Source: Candidatus Reidiella endopervernicosa
Lineage (GTDB): Bacteria > Pseudomonadota > Gammaproteobacteria > GCF-013343005
NCBI RefSeq assembly: GCF_013343005.1
Contig: NZ_CP054491.1
Coordinates: 1,532,501 to 1,596,500, forward strand
Direction of reading: 5' to 3'
DNA length: 64,000 bases
Below are positions 54,891 to 64,000 of this stretch, piece after piece. The notes below the pieces were generated by a model. That model was not told the origin of the DNA. It saw only the letters and a program-made list of their open reading frames with translations, and made no database searches. The stretch's first letter is position 1; every line of letters begins with the position of its first letter. The position numbers and the translations under genes were made by a program.

Positions 54891-55523
54891 ATGATAACGG
54901 TAATTGCTAATCTTAAAGGCGGCTCTGGTAAGAGCACGATCACATTTAATCTTGGTATCTGGCTGGCTACCAAGGGACAGCCAGTGGTTGCATATGATCT
55001 AGACCCTCAATGTACCTTGCTGGATGTGGCAGAGGTGCGGCGTGAAGATGGCCATGCACCACCCTTTCAGGTCTACCAGACAGAGAGCAACATCACTGAC
55101 AACCTTCGTCACCACAATGGTGAGGTGCTGGTCGATGTGGGTGCCGCCAATCTTGATGCGATGAAAGAGGCGCTGATCACTGCTAACAGAATTGTGATTC
55201 CGGTACCGCCGAGTCAGGCCGATGTCTGGGCCACGCAGCGTTTTCTCAATATTTTGAATGAGACTGAGGCAAACCACGCCACGGAGATTCTCGCCTTTGT
55301 TAACCGCGCCGATACCCACCATGCGGTACGAGAGTCGGATGAGACGGCTGAGGCGTTGAGAATGCTCCCGGGTATTGAGGTGATGGAGCACCGCTTGAGG
55401 CAGCGTACGATCTTCCGCCGCTCCTTCAGTGAAGGATTGGCAGTGTTTGAATTGATGCCTGGTTGTAAATCAGCCGTTGAGTTTGAGGAGCTGGCGACCG
55501 CACTCTACCCGCAGTTTGCCTGA
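54891..55523 (+). CDS. ParA/MinD-family ATPase
   Basis: A 210-residue ATPase of the ParA/MipZ/McdA superfamily. It has the deviant Walker A motif NLKGGSGKST with the signature lysine, Walker A' in VVAYDLDPQC, and a VDVGAANLDAMK segment in place of a longer Walker B. No DNA-binding N-terminal extension is present. Members position plasmids, division proteins or organelles (McdA for carboxysomes). No ParB neighbour is seen; the TPR and coiled-coil membrane proteins downstream are the likely partners. A role in positioning sulfur globules is inferred. Confidence 0.87.
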   Translation: MITVIANLKGGSGKSTITFNLGIWLATKGQPVVAYDLDPQCTLLDVAEVRREDGHAPPFQVYQTESNITDNLRHHNGEVLVDVGAANLDAMKEALITANRIVIPVPPSQADVWATQRFLNILNETEANHATEILAFVNRADTHHAVRESDETAEALRMLPGIEVMEHRLRQRTIFRRSFSEGLAVFELMPGCKSAVEFEELATALYPQFA

Positions 55524-55542
55524 TAGAGAGAAAGAGCCCCAA

Positions 55543-56421
55543 ATGATGAAATTTTTTCGCTATATGTTGAATTATACTTTTCTTGCGGCACTGCTAATTG
55601 CAGGCATTGTGGGCTATTTCTATCGTGAAGAGCTCTATCCCGAGCTACAAAAGGGATTTGAGGCGATAGATGAGCAGGTACAACAGCAGGTAGAGGCGCT
55701 CAATGAGGTGGCAGGGGAGTCTGATAGCTCTGAGACCGTAATAACGGGTAGTGAAGGGGTAGATAAGGTATCATCTGAAAAGGTATCCGCCTCAAATGAA
55801 GTTAAAGCGACGGCAGTGACGCTGCTTGAGCAACCGGCAGTTCCTGAGGTGGCAAACGTTGAAGAGGTCAGCAGTGATCTGAAACCAGCGGCGACTGAGA
55901 CTGTTACAGATGAGCCTGATGTTGAACCGCCTGTTATTGAGGTAAAGAGCCCAGTAGATCAGCTGGTTGAGTCTCAATCCGAGGCGCAAGCCACACCTCT
56001 GATCGAGGCGTCATCTGAGGCAAAGGTCGATGATGCAGTCGTGTCGACGGTAGAGATTGAGAGCGTTCCCGGTGGTGAGGAGAAGCAAAATACGCAACCA
56101 GGGATAGCCTCCTTGCAGGGTGCTCGGAACGCCTTCTGGCAGGGTGAATATGAACAGGCTGAAGAGAGTTACAGACGCCTTGCAGAACAGCAACCGAGAA
56201 ACCCAGATGCTATCGGCGAACTGGGTAATCTATACTTCGCACAAGGGCGCTATGAAGAGGAGGCAGCTGCTTACAGTAAGGCGGCCGATCGACTGGCAGA
56301 GATAGGACACATGGGACAGGCCATGCACTTGGTGAAAGTGCTGTATGGGTTGGCCCCTGAAAAGGCGAAGGATCTCGAACAGCGGCTCATGGATCGGGTC
56401 AAGAAGGGTGATAATAATTAG
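55543..56421 (+). CDS. Single-pass membrane protein with TPR domain
   Basis: A 292-residue protein with one N-terminal membrane segment (FLAALLIAGIVGYFYREEL), a long acidic Ser/Val/Glu-rich linker (residues about 60-185) and C-terminal TPRs (GARNAFWQGEYEQAEESYRRLAEQQP; GELGNLYFAQGRYEEEAAAYSKA). It probably connects the membrane to other proteins across the acidic linker. It starts 20 nt after the ParA-type gene, so the two are most likely co-transcribed. ATG 55543 or 55546 could be used. Confidence 0.78.
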   Translation: MMKFFRYMLNYTFLAALLIAGIVGYFYREELYPELQKGFEAIDEQVQQQVEALNEVAGESDSSETVITGSEGVDKVSSEKVSASNEVKATAVTLLEQPAVPEVANVEEVSSDLKPAATETVTDEPDVEPPVIEVKSPVDQLVESQSEAQATPLIEASSEAKVDDAVVSTVEIESVPGGEEKQNTQPGIASLQGARNAFWQGEYEQAEESYRRLAEQQPRNPDAIGELGNLYFAQGRYEEEAAAYSKAADRLAEIGHMGQAMHLVKVLYGLAPEKAKDLEQRLMDRVKKGDNN

Positions 56422-56518
56422 CGCTTAACCGGACTGCATTGAGTCGGAGCGCACGGGGCGAGGCTCTGTATTGAGCAATAAAGTGATAAACGAACGAATT
56501 TTTTAGGGGTAGATACCC

Positions 56519-57016
56519 ATGGCCAATGAGCTAGCAGAAGGCGTAGAGGTAGATGTACCGGGACCCGCACTGAAAGGACCGGCGGATTGTGAAAACTGTA
56601 TGGCAACCAGTGTTGAAAGACTCACTGGTATATTCGAGGCAAGTGCACATCGCTGGGAGGTCATCGTCTATCCAGCACTGATCGCCTTTGTGATTCTTGC
56701 AGGTTATGGCTTCTACCTGATTTATAGTCTGACGCGTGATGTACAGACTGTTGCTGCTAACATGAATGCGATTTCAAATAACATGAAGGTTGTGACCGTG
56801 CACATGCAGGCAGTTTCCGACAATATGCATGAAATCCGCGGCACAATTGATCGTCAGGCGAATTCAATGGACGATGTGGTAACGCATATGTCGCAGATGA
56901 ATCATACGATGCGGTTAATGACCGGCTCGGTTGATCTAATGCGTCGTGATATCGGCTCAATGAATTACAATGTATCTAAGCCCATGAACTTTATGAATAA
57001 CTTTGTTCCCTGGTAG
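56519..57016 (+). CDS. Membrane coiled-coil protein of unknown function
   Basis: A 165-residue protein with an N-terminal soluble part carrying a Cys pair (DCENCMATS), one membrane segment (VIVYPALIAFVILAGYGFYLIY) and a coiled coil of heptad-like Asn/Met-rich repeats (VQTVAANMNAISNNMKVVTVH, split). The pattern recalls methyl-accepting or tether proteins but lacks the hairpin tip. The CxxC could bind metal or form a disulfide. It lies between the TPR and GTPase genes. Not recognised. Confidence 0.65.
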   Translation: MANELAEGVEVDVPGPALKGPADCENCMATSVERLTGIFEASAHRWEVIVYPALIAFVILAGYGFYLIYSLTRDVQTVAANMNAISNNMKVVTVHMQAVSDNMHEIRGTIDRQANSMDDVVTHMSQMNHTMRLMTGSVDLMRRDIGSMNYNVSKPMNFMNNFVPW

Positions 57017-57062
57017 CAGGTGACAGTTAGATTCGTAGTTATTAACGGCGGGGATATTGCGC

Positions 57063-58511
57063 ATGTTTGGTGCGAGTAAGAAAGTCAGAAAACGTCTCAA
57101 GAGCCTCGAGCAACACCTTAAGCAAGAAAATCCAATGTTGGTCTCGGCGGTCAAGAGTTACCGCCAGCTCGACAGTGTTGGTTATGCGATGGGGCTGCTT
57201 GATGCCGATGACTCCTTCACTACCCAGATTCCCTGGTGGCCGCTGATCTCGATCCTCGGTACCTTCTCGGCTGGCAAATCGACTTTCATCAACCACTATC
57301 TAGGTCATCGCCTGCAGTCGACTGGTAATCAGGCAGTTGATGATCGTTTTACGGTTATCTGCTACAGCCGTGATAACGCCTCACATGAGCTACCAGGTGT
57401 CGCACTCGATGCCGATCCGCGTTTCCCCTTCTATCAGTTCAGCGAAGAGCTCGATAAGGTTGAAGAGGGCGAGGGGCGCCGCGTTGATGCCTATCTGCAG
57501 CTCAAGACCTCGCCTGCCGATGTAATGAATGGCATGATTCTGATCGATTCACCCGGATTTGATGCCGATGCGCAGCGCACCGGCATCCTGCGCATCACTG
57601 ATCACATCGTCAGTCTCTCCGATCTGGTGCTGGTCTTTTTTGATGCCCGTCATCCTGAGCCCGGTGCGATGCGTGACACGCTAAAACATCTGGTTGCCAG
57701 TACGGTTAATCGTGCCGATTCAAGTAAGTTTGTCTATGTGCTCAACCAGATTGATGCCACTGCGCGTGAGGATAACCCTGAAGAGGTGGTCGCTTCCTGG
57801 CAGCGCGCGCTGGCTACGGAAGGTCTGACCGCCGGTCGCTTCTTTACCATCTACAATCCCGATGCAGCGGTTGCTATCGAGGATGACGATACACGCAAAC
57901 GCTTTGAAGAGAAGCGAGACCATGATCTGGCCGATATGCATGAAAGAATGCGTCAGGTTGGTGTTGAGCGTGCCTATCGAATTATCGGTGCGCTTGAGAA
58001 CACTGCCTACGAGATCGAAGATACGGTGGTGCCTAAACTGCGTGAGCAGATCAAACTCTGGGCGCGACATGTGCTGTGGTGGGATCTTGGTCTCTATCTC
58101 ACGACGATTGCGATACTCCTGAGTGGCACCATTAAGGCGGGTTACTGGAATGGTTTCACGTTTGCACCGCCGTGGCTGGAATCGTTCACGACTTCGACTG
58201 CCTGGCAGATCGTCGTCTTTGCGCTGGGCGTCACTGTCGTGGTTGGCACGCACTTCCTATCGCGTCACCTCTCATTCAAATACCTCTATAAACGTTTTGC
58301 ACGTAAGCTCGGCAGCGGTATCTCCAGTGAACGGCTGCTGCGTGCCTTCCGTGCAAACACCCGTCCCTGGCGTAGTATCTTCTCGCCTGAGCCGATGGGG
58401 TGGGGCTGGTTAAGCAAAAAACGGATGCGCACCATTCATGAAGAGGCTGATCGCTACGTACAGAGCCTTAACGATCGCTTTACCAATCCCTCAGGTGGCG
58501 ATCGCGACTGA
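57063..58511 (+). CDS. Dynamin-like/EngB-type large GTPase with membrane domain
   Basis: A 482-residue GTPase. An N-terminal P-loop GTFSAGKST near residue 72 is followed by switch region DRFTVICYS, DSPGFDADAQ (DxxG), and NQID (base recognition NKxD-like). A C-terminal part contains two hydrophobic segments (LGLYLTTIAILLSGTI, WQIVVFALGVTVVVGTHFL) near residues 350-410. This order resembles bacterial dynamin-like and EHD-type membrane-remodelling GTPases. It is the last gene of the island. ATG 57063 with GGGGAT upstream is preferred. Remodelling of globule membranes is inferred from context. Confidence 0.82.
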   Translation: MFGASKKVRKRLKSLEQHLKQENPMLVSAVKSYRQLDSVGYAMGLLDADDSFTTQIPWWPLISILGTFSAGKSTFINHYLGHRLQSTGNQAVDDRFTVICYSRDNASHELPGVALDADPRFPFYQFSEELDKVEEGEGRRVDAYLQLKTSPADVMNGMILIDSPGFDADAQRTGILRITDHIVSLSDLVLVFFDARHPEPGAMRDTLKHLVASTVNRADSSKFVYVLNQIDATAREDNPEEVVASWQRALATEGLTAGRFFTIYNPDAAVAIEDDDTRKRFEEKRDHDLADMHERMRQVGVERAYRIIGALENTAYEIEDTVVPKLREQIKLWARHVLWWDLGLYLTTIAILLSGTIKAGYWNGFTFAPPWLESFTTSTAWQIVVFALGVTVVVGTHFLSRHLSFKYLYKRFARKLGSGISSERLLRAFRANTRPWRSIFSPEPMGWGWLSKKRMRTIHEEADRYVQSLNDRFTNPSGGDRD

Positions 58512-58631
58512 GTCGAAAGGTGTGCTGTTTCCTTCTGAGTTAGTGCCTTCCCCCTGTGTCAGGTGCGTGAAATGGACATGCCTCAGTGCGCATGTAGAAT
58601 GACGACTCCATTTCTTTTTGAGTAGCAAGCA

Positions 58632-58886
58632 ATGAGCGATATCCCTCTCCAAATCTCTTCTCAGCTGGTCAACGATGTTCAGTCCGTGATTTCCAAGGCC
58701 GACCCTCGTGCGCACGATCCGAGTGCAACCATGCAGTATCTGGCCGCTATTATTGGCATTATCCTCGGCAACCGCCCCGCCACCGAAGAGGAGAAGCAGG
58801 CCTATATTGACCAGCTCAGCGGCTTCATTAAGCGCGTTGTTGATGATGTTGATGGTCAGCGTCAGGAACCAGCTGCAGAGGAGTAA
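58632..58886 (+). CDS. Small conserved-looking protein of unknown function
   Basis: An 84-residue soluble helical protein, MSDIPLQISSQLVNDVQSVIS, ending in an acidic tail (QEPAAEE). It has a short hydrophobic segment (YLAAIIGIILG) flanked by an Arg/Pro/Glu stretch. Its spacing and codon use are gene-like, with the ATG after GTAGCAAGCA. No motif or family is recognised. It lies between the GTPase gene and gltX. Confidence 0.55.
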   Translation: MSDIPLQISSQLVNDVQSVISKADPRAHDPSATMQYLAAIIGIILGNRPATEEEKQAYIDQLSGFIKRVVDDVDGQRQEPAAEE

Positions 58887-59001
58887 GCTCTACTCATGCG
58901 GCGGTGGTGAAATTATCGCTGTAGGAGGACTCTAACTGCCGGAATGTCGCGGCAGTTCTGCTAGAATAGCCGCTTTTACCAGATTGGAAATTGCAGCTGT
59001 T

Positions 59002-60417
59002 ATGAGCGTCAAAACCCGTTTTGCCCCCAGCCCAACCGGCTACCTCCACGTCGGTGGTGCCCGCACAGCACTCTTCTCCTGGCTCCATGCGCGCAAGCAT
59101 GGTGGCCGCTTTGTGTTGCGTATCGAAGATACCGATCTGGAGCGCTCTACCATCGAGTCGGTCAATGCGATCCTTGAGGGGATGACCTGGCTCGGTCTTG
59201 AGTATGATGAAGGGCCGATTCATCAGACCCACCGCTTTGAACGCTACGAAGAGGTGATTCAGGGCTTGATGGATAAGGGGCTCGCCTACCGATGTAACTG
59301 TTCGCGTGAACGTATCGATGCGATTCGCGAAGAGCAGATGCGGCTCAAGGAGAAGCCTCGTTACGACGGTCACTGCCGCGATAAAACTATCGATCCCAAC
59401 GAGCCACACGTTATCCGTTTCCGTAATCCCGATGACGGAGATGTGGTGGTTAATGATCTGATTCGTGGTCGGGTGGTCTATAGCAATACTGAGCTTGATG
59501 ATCTGATTATCAGACGTACCGACGGTTCTCCCACCTACAACATGACAGTAGTGGTCGACGATCTCGATATGGGCATCACACAGGTGATTCGCGGTGATGA
59601 TCACCTCAATAATACCCCGCGCCAGATCAATATCCTCAACGCTTTGGATGCAGAGCCTCCTCAGTACGCCCACGTGCCGATGATTCTCGGTGATGATGGC
59701 GCACGTCTCTCCAAGCGCCACGGTGCCGTAAGTGTGATGCAATATCGCGAGATGGGCATCCTCCCCGAGGCGCTGCTCAACTATCTGGTACGTCTTGGTT
59801 GGTCGCATGGTGATGAGGAGCTTTTCAGCATTGATCAGATGGTTGAGCTGTTCAATATCGAAGATGTTAACAAGTCCGCTTCCAGCTTCAATACCGACAA
59901 GCTGTTGTGGATCAACCAGCACTATATAAAAAATGATGATCCCGCCCGCATCGCTCATCTGCTCAGCTACCATATGGGTGAGATCGGCATCGACCCGACT
60001 ACAGGCCCCTCGCTGGTCGAAGTGGTGAAGGCGCAGCAGGAGCGAGCCAATACACTGGTTGAGATGGCGGAGATCAGCGCCTTTATCTATCGTGACTTCG
60101 ATGAGTACGAGGAGAAGGCGGCAAAGAAACATCTACGCCCCGTGGCTGCGGAGCCGCTACGCAAGGTACGTGAGTTACTAGCAGCACAACAGGAGTGGCA
60201 GGGCGAGGCGCTGCACGCCTGTGTTGAGCAGGCCTCGGAAGCGCTTGAACTGAAGATGGGTAAGGTGGCGCAGCCACTGCGAGTGGCGGTGGTGGGTCGT
60301 GCTGCATCGCCGGGTATCGATGTGACGCTGGAACTGGTCGGCAAAGCGGCGACCCTGCGTCGTATCGATCGTGCGCTTGAGTTTATTGCGCAGCGTGCCG
60401 CTGAAACTCAGGGTTAG
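59002..60417 (+). CDS. gltX: Glutamyl-tRNA synthetase
   Basis: Class I synthetase charging tRNA-Glu. The 471-residue product has the HIGH-type motif [17 protein letters not shown], the zinc-like [33 protein letters not shown] and the KMSKS-type loop [15 protein letters not shown] 59002 gives the normal N-terminus [13 protein letters not shown]. glnS follows 12 nt later, so the two form an operon. Confidence 0.96.
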   Translation: MSVKTRFAPSPTGYLHVGGARTALFSWLHARKHGGRFVLRIEDTDLERSTIESVNAILEGMTWLGLEYDEGPIHQTHRFERYEEVIQGLMDKGLAYRCNCSRERIDAIREEQMRLKEKPRYDGHCRDKTIDPNEPHVIRFRNPDDGDVVVNDLIRGRVVYSNTELDDLIIRRTDGSPTYNMTVVVDDLDMGITQVIRGDDHLNNTPRQINILNALDAEPPQYAHVPMILGDDGARLSKRHGAVSVMQYREMGILPEALLNYLVRLGWSHGDEELFSIDQMVELFNIEDVNKSASSFNTDKLLWINQHYIKNDDPARIAHLLSYHMGEIGIDPTTGPSLVEVVKAQQERANTLVEMAEISAFIYRDFDEYEEKAAKKHLRPVAAEPLRKVRELLAAQQEWQGEALHACVEQASEALELKMGKVAQPLRVAVVGRAASPGIDVTLELVGKAATLRRIDRALEFIAQRAAETQG

Positions 60418-60429
60418 GAGACGAGTAAG

Positions 60430-62130
60430 ATGAGCAGTAGTGAAACCTCGACACCGAGCAACTTTATTCGCCATATCATAGATGACGATATCACCGCCGG
60501 TAAAAATGGTGGCAAGGTTGTTACCCGTTTTCCACCCGAGCCAAACGGCTATCTCCATATCGGGCACGCCAAGTCGATCTGTCTCAACTTTGGTGTGGCT
60601 GAAGATTATCAGGGGCGTTGCAACCTGCGCTTCGACGACACCAATCCACACAAAGAGAATATCGAGTTCGTTGAGTCGATCCAGAAGGATGTGCGCTGGC
60701 TCGGTTTCGAGTGGGGTGAGCAGCACTACTACGCCTCCGACTATTTCGAGAAGCTCTACGAATTCGCGGTTGAGCTGATCAAGGTGGGTAAGGCCTATGT
60801 TTGTGATCAGAATGCTGAAGAGATGCGTGAGTATCGCGGCAACCTGAAAGAGCCGGGTCGTGAGAGTCCATACCGTGATCGCACAGTGGATGAGAGTCTT
60901 GATCTGTTTGTCCGTATGCGTGCGGGCGAGTTTGAAGATGGTAGTAAGGTGCTGCGTGCCAAGATCGATATGGCATCGCCCAATATGAATATGCGTGATC
61001 CGACTCTTTACCGGATTCGCCACGGTGTCGTGCACCACCAGACCGGTAGTGAGTGGTGTCTCTATCCAATGTACGACTACACCCACCCGATCTCCGATGC
61101 ACTGGAGGGAATTACCCACTCACTCTGTACACTGGAGTTTGAGGACCACCGTCCGCTTTACGACTGGGTGCTTGATAACATCTCGATCGAGTGCCATCCA
61201 CAGCAGATCGAATTCTCACGCCTGAATCTGCAGTACTGTGTTATGAGTAAGCGCAAGCTGACACAGCTGGTCGATGAAGGATTTGTGGAGGGGTGGGACG
61301 ATCCGCGTATGCCGACTATTGCTGGTATGCGTCGCCGTGGTTTTACCCCGATATCGATTCGTGACTTCTGCGACCGTATCGGCATCACCAAGTCCGATAA
61401 CAGCGTTGAAATGGGGGTGCTGGAGAGCTGCATCCGCGACGACCTCAACACCAATGCCGAGCGCCGCATGGCAGTGCTACATCCGCTCAAGGTGGTGATC
61501 GAGAATCTTGCCGAGGGGCAGGAGGAGCAGATGGAGGCAGCCAACCATCCACAAAACGAGGCGAAAGGCAGTCGTAAGATTCCCTTTACCCGTGAACTCT
61601 ATATCGACCGCAACGACTTTCTCGAGGTTGCACCCAACAAGAAGTTTAAACGCCTGGTGACAGGCGGTGAGGTGCGTCTGCGTAACGCCTACGTGATCCG
61701 TTGTGATGAGGTGATCAAGGATGATGCAGGTGAGATCATTGAACTGCGTTGTAGTTACGACCCCGATACTCTTGGTGCCAACCCCGAGGGGCGCAAGGTG
61801 AAGGGCGTGATCCACTGGGTTTCGGCCACTCATGGCGTACCGGCGGAGATTCGCCTCTATGATCGTCTCTTTAGTCATCCGACACCTGACAGCAGCAAGG
61901 AGGAGGGTAAGTCCTTCACCGACTACCTCAACGCCGATTCATTGCGTACCTTGACCCACTGCTATGTTGAACCCAGCCTTGCAGAGTCCGAAGCTGGTGT
62001 TCCCGTGCAGTTTGAACGCGAGGGTTACTACTGTCTCGATACGCAACAATCAGCCAATGGTGGTCTGGTATTTAACCGCACCGTCACGCTGCGTGACTCG
62101 TGGGCGAAGATTGAGGGGCAGGGAAGATAA
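60430..62130 (+). CDS. glnS: Glutaminyl-tRNA synthetase
   Basis: Charges tRNA-Gln directly. The 566-residue product shows the HIGH-type motif [35 protein letters not shown], and the KMSKS-type [13 protein letters not shown]. The C-terminal anticodon-binding beta barrels are complete. Presence of GlnS, together with a gltX on the same transcript, indicates the direct Gln pathway rather than amidation. Confidence 0.97.
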   Translation: MSSSETSTPSNFIRHIIDDDITAGKNGGKVVTRFPPEPNGYLHIGHAKSICLNFGVAEDYQGRCNLRFDDTNPHKENIEFVESIQKDVRWLGFEWGEQHYYASDYFEKLYEFAVELIKVGKAYVCDQNAEEMREYRGNLKEPGRESPYRDRTVDESLDLFVRMRAGEFEDGSKVLRAKIDMASPNMNMRDPTLYRIRHGVVHHQTGSEWCLYPMYDYTHPISDALEGITHSLCTLEFEDHRPLYDWVLDNISIECHPQQIEFSRLNLQYCVMSKRKLTQLVDEGFVEGWDDPRMPTIAGMRRRGFTPISIRDFCDRIGITKSDNSVEMGVLESCIRDDLNTNAERRMAVLHPLKVVIENLAEGQEEQMEAANHPQNEAKGSRKIPFTRELYIDRNDFLEVAPNKKFKRLVTGGEVRLRNAYVIRCDEVIKDDAGEIIELRCSYDPDTLGANPEGRKVKGVIHWVSATHGVPAEIRLYDRLFSHPTPDSSKEEGKSFTDYLNADSLRTLTHCYVEPSLAESEAGVPVQFEREGYYCLDTQQSANGGLVFNRTVTLRDSWAKIEGQGR

Positions 62131-62190
62131 ACGGGTTGTGAATTACGCTTGACATGGACGCCGCTTTTCCGCAGAATTCCCGCTCCGTTT

Positions 62191-62266
62191 GGGGCTATAG
62201 CTCAGCTGGGAGAGCACTTGCATGGCATGCAAGGGGTCGGCGGTTCGATCCCGCCTAGCTCCACCA
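62191..62266 (+). tRNA. tRNA-Ala (GGC)
   Basis: Acceptor GGGGCTA/TAGCTCC, encoded CCA, T-loop GTTCGAT, anticodon loop ATGGCAT giving GGC. It lies 60 nt after glnS. Confidence 0.95.
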
Positions 62267-62298
62267 AACGAAGCAACAAGGCAGTGCCAGAAGGATTC

Positions 62299-62374
62299 GT
62301 CCCCTTCGTCTAGAGGCCTAGGACATCGCCCTTTCACGGCGACGACAGGGGTTCGACTCCCCTAGGGGACGCCA
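62299..62374 (+). tRNA. tRNA-Glu (TTC)
   Basis: Acceptor GTCCCCT/AGGGGAC, encoded CCA, T-loop GTTCGAC, anticodon loop CTTTCAC giving TTC. It lies just upstream of a strong terminator. Confidence 0.95.
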
Positions 62375-62381
62375 TACAAAA

Positions 62382-62411
62382 AAGGGCTACGCATCTGCGT
62401 AGCCCTTTTTC
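62382..62411 (+). terminator. Intrinsic terminator after tRNA-Glu
   Basis: Stem AGGGCTACGCA with TGCGTAGCCCT and a run of five T. The A run before the stem makes it usable for narL transcription from the opposite strand too. Confidence 0.92.
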
Positions 62412-62437
62412 TTTGCCTCAAATAAACTGCCCTCAGT

Positions 62438-63097
62438 TCAGGGCTTCTTACGATTGTTTTCGACTGCCCAGACCGCCGCTTCAACTCGTGAGCGCAGGTT
62501 GAGCTTTTTCAGTAGATGTTTGACGTGCACCTTGACGGTGCCATCGGTGATGCCGAGCTCACGGGCGATCAGCTTGTTACTCAGCCCCTTGGCAATCAGC
62601 TCCAGAATCTCCTTTTCGCGCTCAGTCAGTCCCGCCTCGTTGGGATCGTTGGGTTGGGTGTCTTCGCGCAGTGCCTGGGCGAGCAGCTCAGTAAGTTGGG
62701 GGCTGATTGCCAGACGTCCCTGACCCGCCACACTGAGCTGCTTGAGGATGTCCTCCGGCTCCATGTCCTTTAGTAGATAACCGTCTGCACCAGCCCTTAG
62801 GGCAGCGACCACGTTATCTTCATGATCGGAAACGGTCAGCATCACCACGCGGGTATCAAGAGACTCATCCGCCTTGATCGCCTTTAGGGTCATGATGCCG
62901 TCCATTCCCTTCATATTCAGGTCGAGCAGAATCAGCTCTGGTTGTAAGGCTCTGGCCTTCTCCAAACCCTCCTCACCAGAGGCTGCCTCACCGATCAACT
63001 CCAGGGAGTCATCCATTGAGATCAGATCGGCGACGCCCTGCCTGAAGAGCGGGTGGTCGTCGATGGTCAGAATAGTGTGGAGGCCGTTTTCACTCAT
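62438..63097 (-). CDS. narL: Nitrate/nitrite response regulator NarL
   Basis: A 219-residue response regulator. The receiver domain has the acidic pair in LTIDDHPLF, phospho-acceptor Asp in LILLDLNMKGMDG, and Lys in YLLKDMEPE. A LuxR-type helix-turn-helix follows (LTEREKEILELIAKGLSNKLIARELGI, split; GTVKVHVKHLLKKLNLRSR). Length and the NarL-like helix-turn-helix spacing fit. It overlaps the sensor gene by 8 nt. Confidence 0.92.
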   Translation of the reverse strand: MSENGLHTILTIDDHPLFRQGVADLISMDDSLELIGEAASGEEGLEKARALQPELILLDLNMKGMDGIMTLKAIKADESLDTRVVMLTVSDHEDNVVAALRAGADGYLLKDMEPEDILKQLSVAGQGRLAISPQLTELLAQALREDTQPNDPNEAGLTEREKEILELIAKGLSNKLIARELGITDGTVKVHVKHLLKKLNLRSRVEAAVWAVENNRKKP

Positions 63098-64000
63098 AGT
63101 TGGATACCTGATTTGCTGTGGCTCGATGTGATGGGGTGAATATTAGCTCAACGCGAGTACCGCCGCTGCCGCGTGGAATAATGCGTAGTTTACCGCCGAG
63201 GCTGCGTGCACGTTCTTTCATGATCGCAAGGCCGTAGTGGTGGCGTTTGCCCGAGGCGTTAATACCGACGCCGTTGTCGTTGATCTGTACTGTAACGTAA
63301 CCGTAGGTGTCGTGCTGTAGATTAACATCGGCATGGCTGGCATTGGCGTGCTGTACGACATTAGAGAGTGCCTCACGAATAATCTGCAGCAGGTTGACCT
63401 CTTCATTGGCGGTGAGGCTGCAGCCGCCGAGCTGGTTGTTGAGCATGATGGAGGTAGCGCCACGCTCAGAGAACTCATTGGTCGTATCCTCCAGCGCGTG
63501 TGCGAGATCGGTGTCGACAATGCTGAGTCGGAAAGTGGTCAGGAGTTCACGCAGTTCTCGATAGGCGCTATTGAGTCCCTGACGCAGTTCACTAACGATT
63601 TTTCCCTGTGATTCACCCGAGCTGTTATTACTGATCTCATGATCAAGACGGCTGACCTGGATTTTCATATAGGAGAGCGACTGTGCCAGTGAGTCATGTA
63701 GCTCGCGGGCGATAACGGTGCGCTCTTCCAGTAGCGAGAGACGACGATCCTGATTAGTGCTGCGTGCGATATTGATCGCGATGGCGATATGGCTGGCGAT
63801 CGACTCGAGCAGGCGTTTCTCCCACTCTTCAACATGTTTCTCTTTTGGGATCTCGAACAGCAGTACGCCGTATTGAGTGCCCTTGTCGAGAATGGGGATA
63901 GAGATGATGTTGTCGCTCTGCGGGTTCTCTTTGGCCAGTTCAATAAAGTGGGTGTCACAGTTGCCAAAACAGGAGCCGCAGTTGGGAGGGGTACAGGTAC
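63090..64000 (-). CDS. narX: NarX-type sensor kinase, N-terminus beyond the window
   Basis: The frame is open to the right edge, so only about 303 C-terminal residues are present. They include a GAF-like region with a cysteine cluster CTPPNCGSCFGNC near the cut edge, the H-box IARELHDSLAQSLSYMK (histidine kinase subfamily HisKA_3), the N-box, and the catalytic G-boxes (DNGVGINAS, YGLAIMKERARSLGG). This order matches NarX/NarQ and the neighbouring narL supports it. The periplasmic nitrate-sensing part is missing from this window. Confidence 0.9.
   Translation of the reverse strand, partial: TCTPPNCGSCFGNCDTHFIELAKENPQSDNIISIPILDKGTQYGVLLFEIPKEKHVEEWEKRLLESIASHIAIAINIARSTNQDRRLSLLEERTVIARELHDSLAQSLSYMKIQVSRLDHEISNNSSGESQGKIVSELRQGLNSAYRELRELLTTFRLSIVDTDLAHALEDTTNEFSERGATSIMLNNQLGGCSLTANEEVNLLQIIREALSNVVQHANASHADVNLQHDTYGYVTVQINDNGVGINASGKRHHYGLAIMKERARSLGGKLRIIPRGSGGTRVELIFTPSHRATANQVSNYE

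Noticed and set aside
58894-60132. 412-residue frame antisense to gltX
   Set aside because: The sense strand is a clear glutamyl-tRNA synthetase; the antisense frame reflects GC-rich codon structure.

Overview
The window reads as one chromosomal segment of a gammaproteobacterium that stores sulfur, most likely a Chromatiales-like sulfur oxidiser. The main evidence is a secreted sulfur-globule-type protein (51810-52205) within a run of secreted aromatic/proline-rich proteins. Supporting features are the NarL/NarX nitrate two-component pair at the right edge, the tig-clpP-clpX-lon-hupB order, LpxH (an outer-membrane lipid A enzyme) and the YejABEF transporter. The genus cannot be fixed from the sequence alone.

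Layout. 115-5943: housekeeping genes (metZ, a DUF455 ferritin-like gene, a cyclophilin-lpxH operon, cysS, folD). 6161-6597: four tRNA genes (Pro, Arg, His, Lys). 6711-8003: small genes, including a frame-broken SprA-related gene. 8007-10727: a second Lon-type protease gene split by a 276-nt repeat. 10897-20157: the protein quality-control block (tRNA-Leu, tig, clpP, clpX, lon, hupB, tRNA-Val, tRNA-Asp, ppiD), with a convincing sigma-32 promoter before lon. 20200-30340: a dicarboxylate/amino-acid symporter, fabI, a MITE-like element, yejABEF, and small metal or membrane proteins. 30743-32014: a DEAD-box helicase.

32091-35425 is a compact candidate RiPP (ribosomally made, modified peptide) locus. 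A 79-residue precursor carries four GAKIxKxP repeats. It lies between a divergent cyanophycin-synthetase-like ATP-grasp gene (frame-broken as read) and an HExxH-type candidate peptide hydroxylase. A terminator after the precursor separates it from the hydroxylase gene.

35485-42444 holds envelope and nucleic-acid genes (metallophosphoesterase, cNMP-binding protein, ankyrin lipoprotein, mltD, gloB, methyltransferase, rnhA, dnaQ). 42447-58511 looks like one functional island. A sigma-54 activator faces a near-consensus -24/-12 promoter in front of an SCP2-like gene. Then come an RND adaptor and permease, the permease ending in a 140-residue EKAxA helix and a histone-H1-like tail; five secreted low-complexity proteins including the sulfur globule protein; a ParA/MinD-type ATPase; a TPR membrane protein; a coiled-coil membrane protein; and a dynamin-like GTPase. 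I infer that this island makes, coats or positions sulfur globules. 59002-62374 holds gltX, glnS, tRNA-Ala and tRNA-Glu, and the window ends in narL and a partial narX.

A repeat family of about 280 nt occurs three times (8896, 17216, 54165). It encodes no evident protein. One copy breaks the Lon-like gene, and the other two sit within 15 nt of upstream stop codons.
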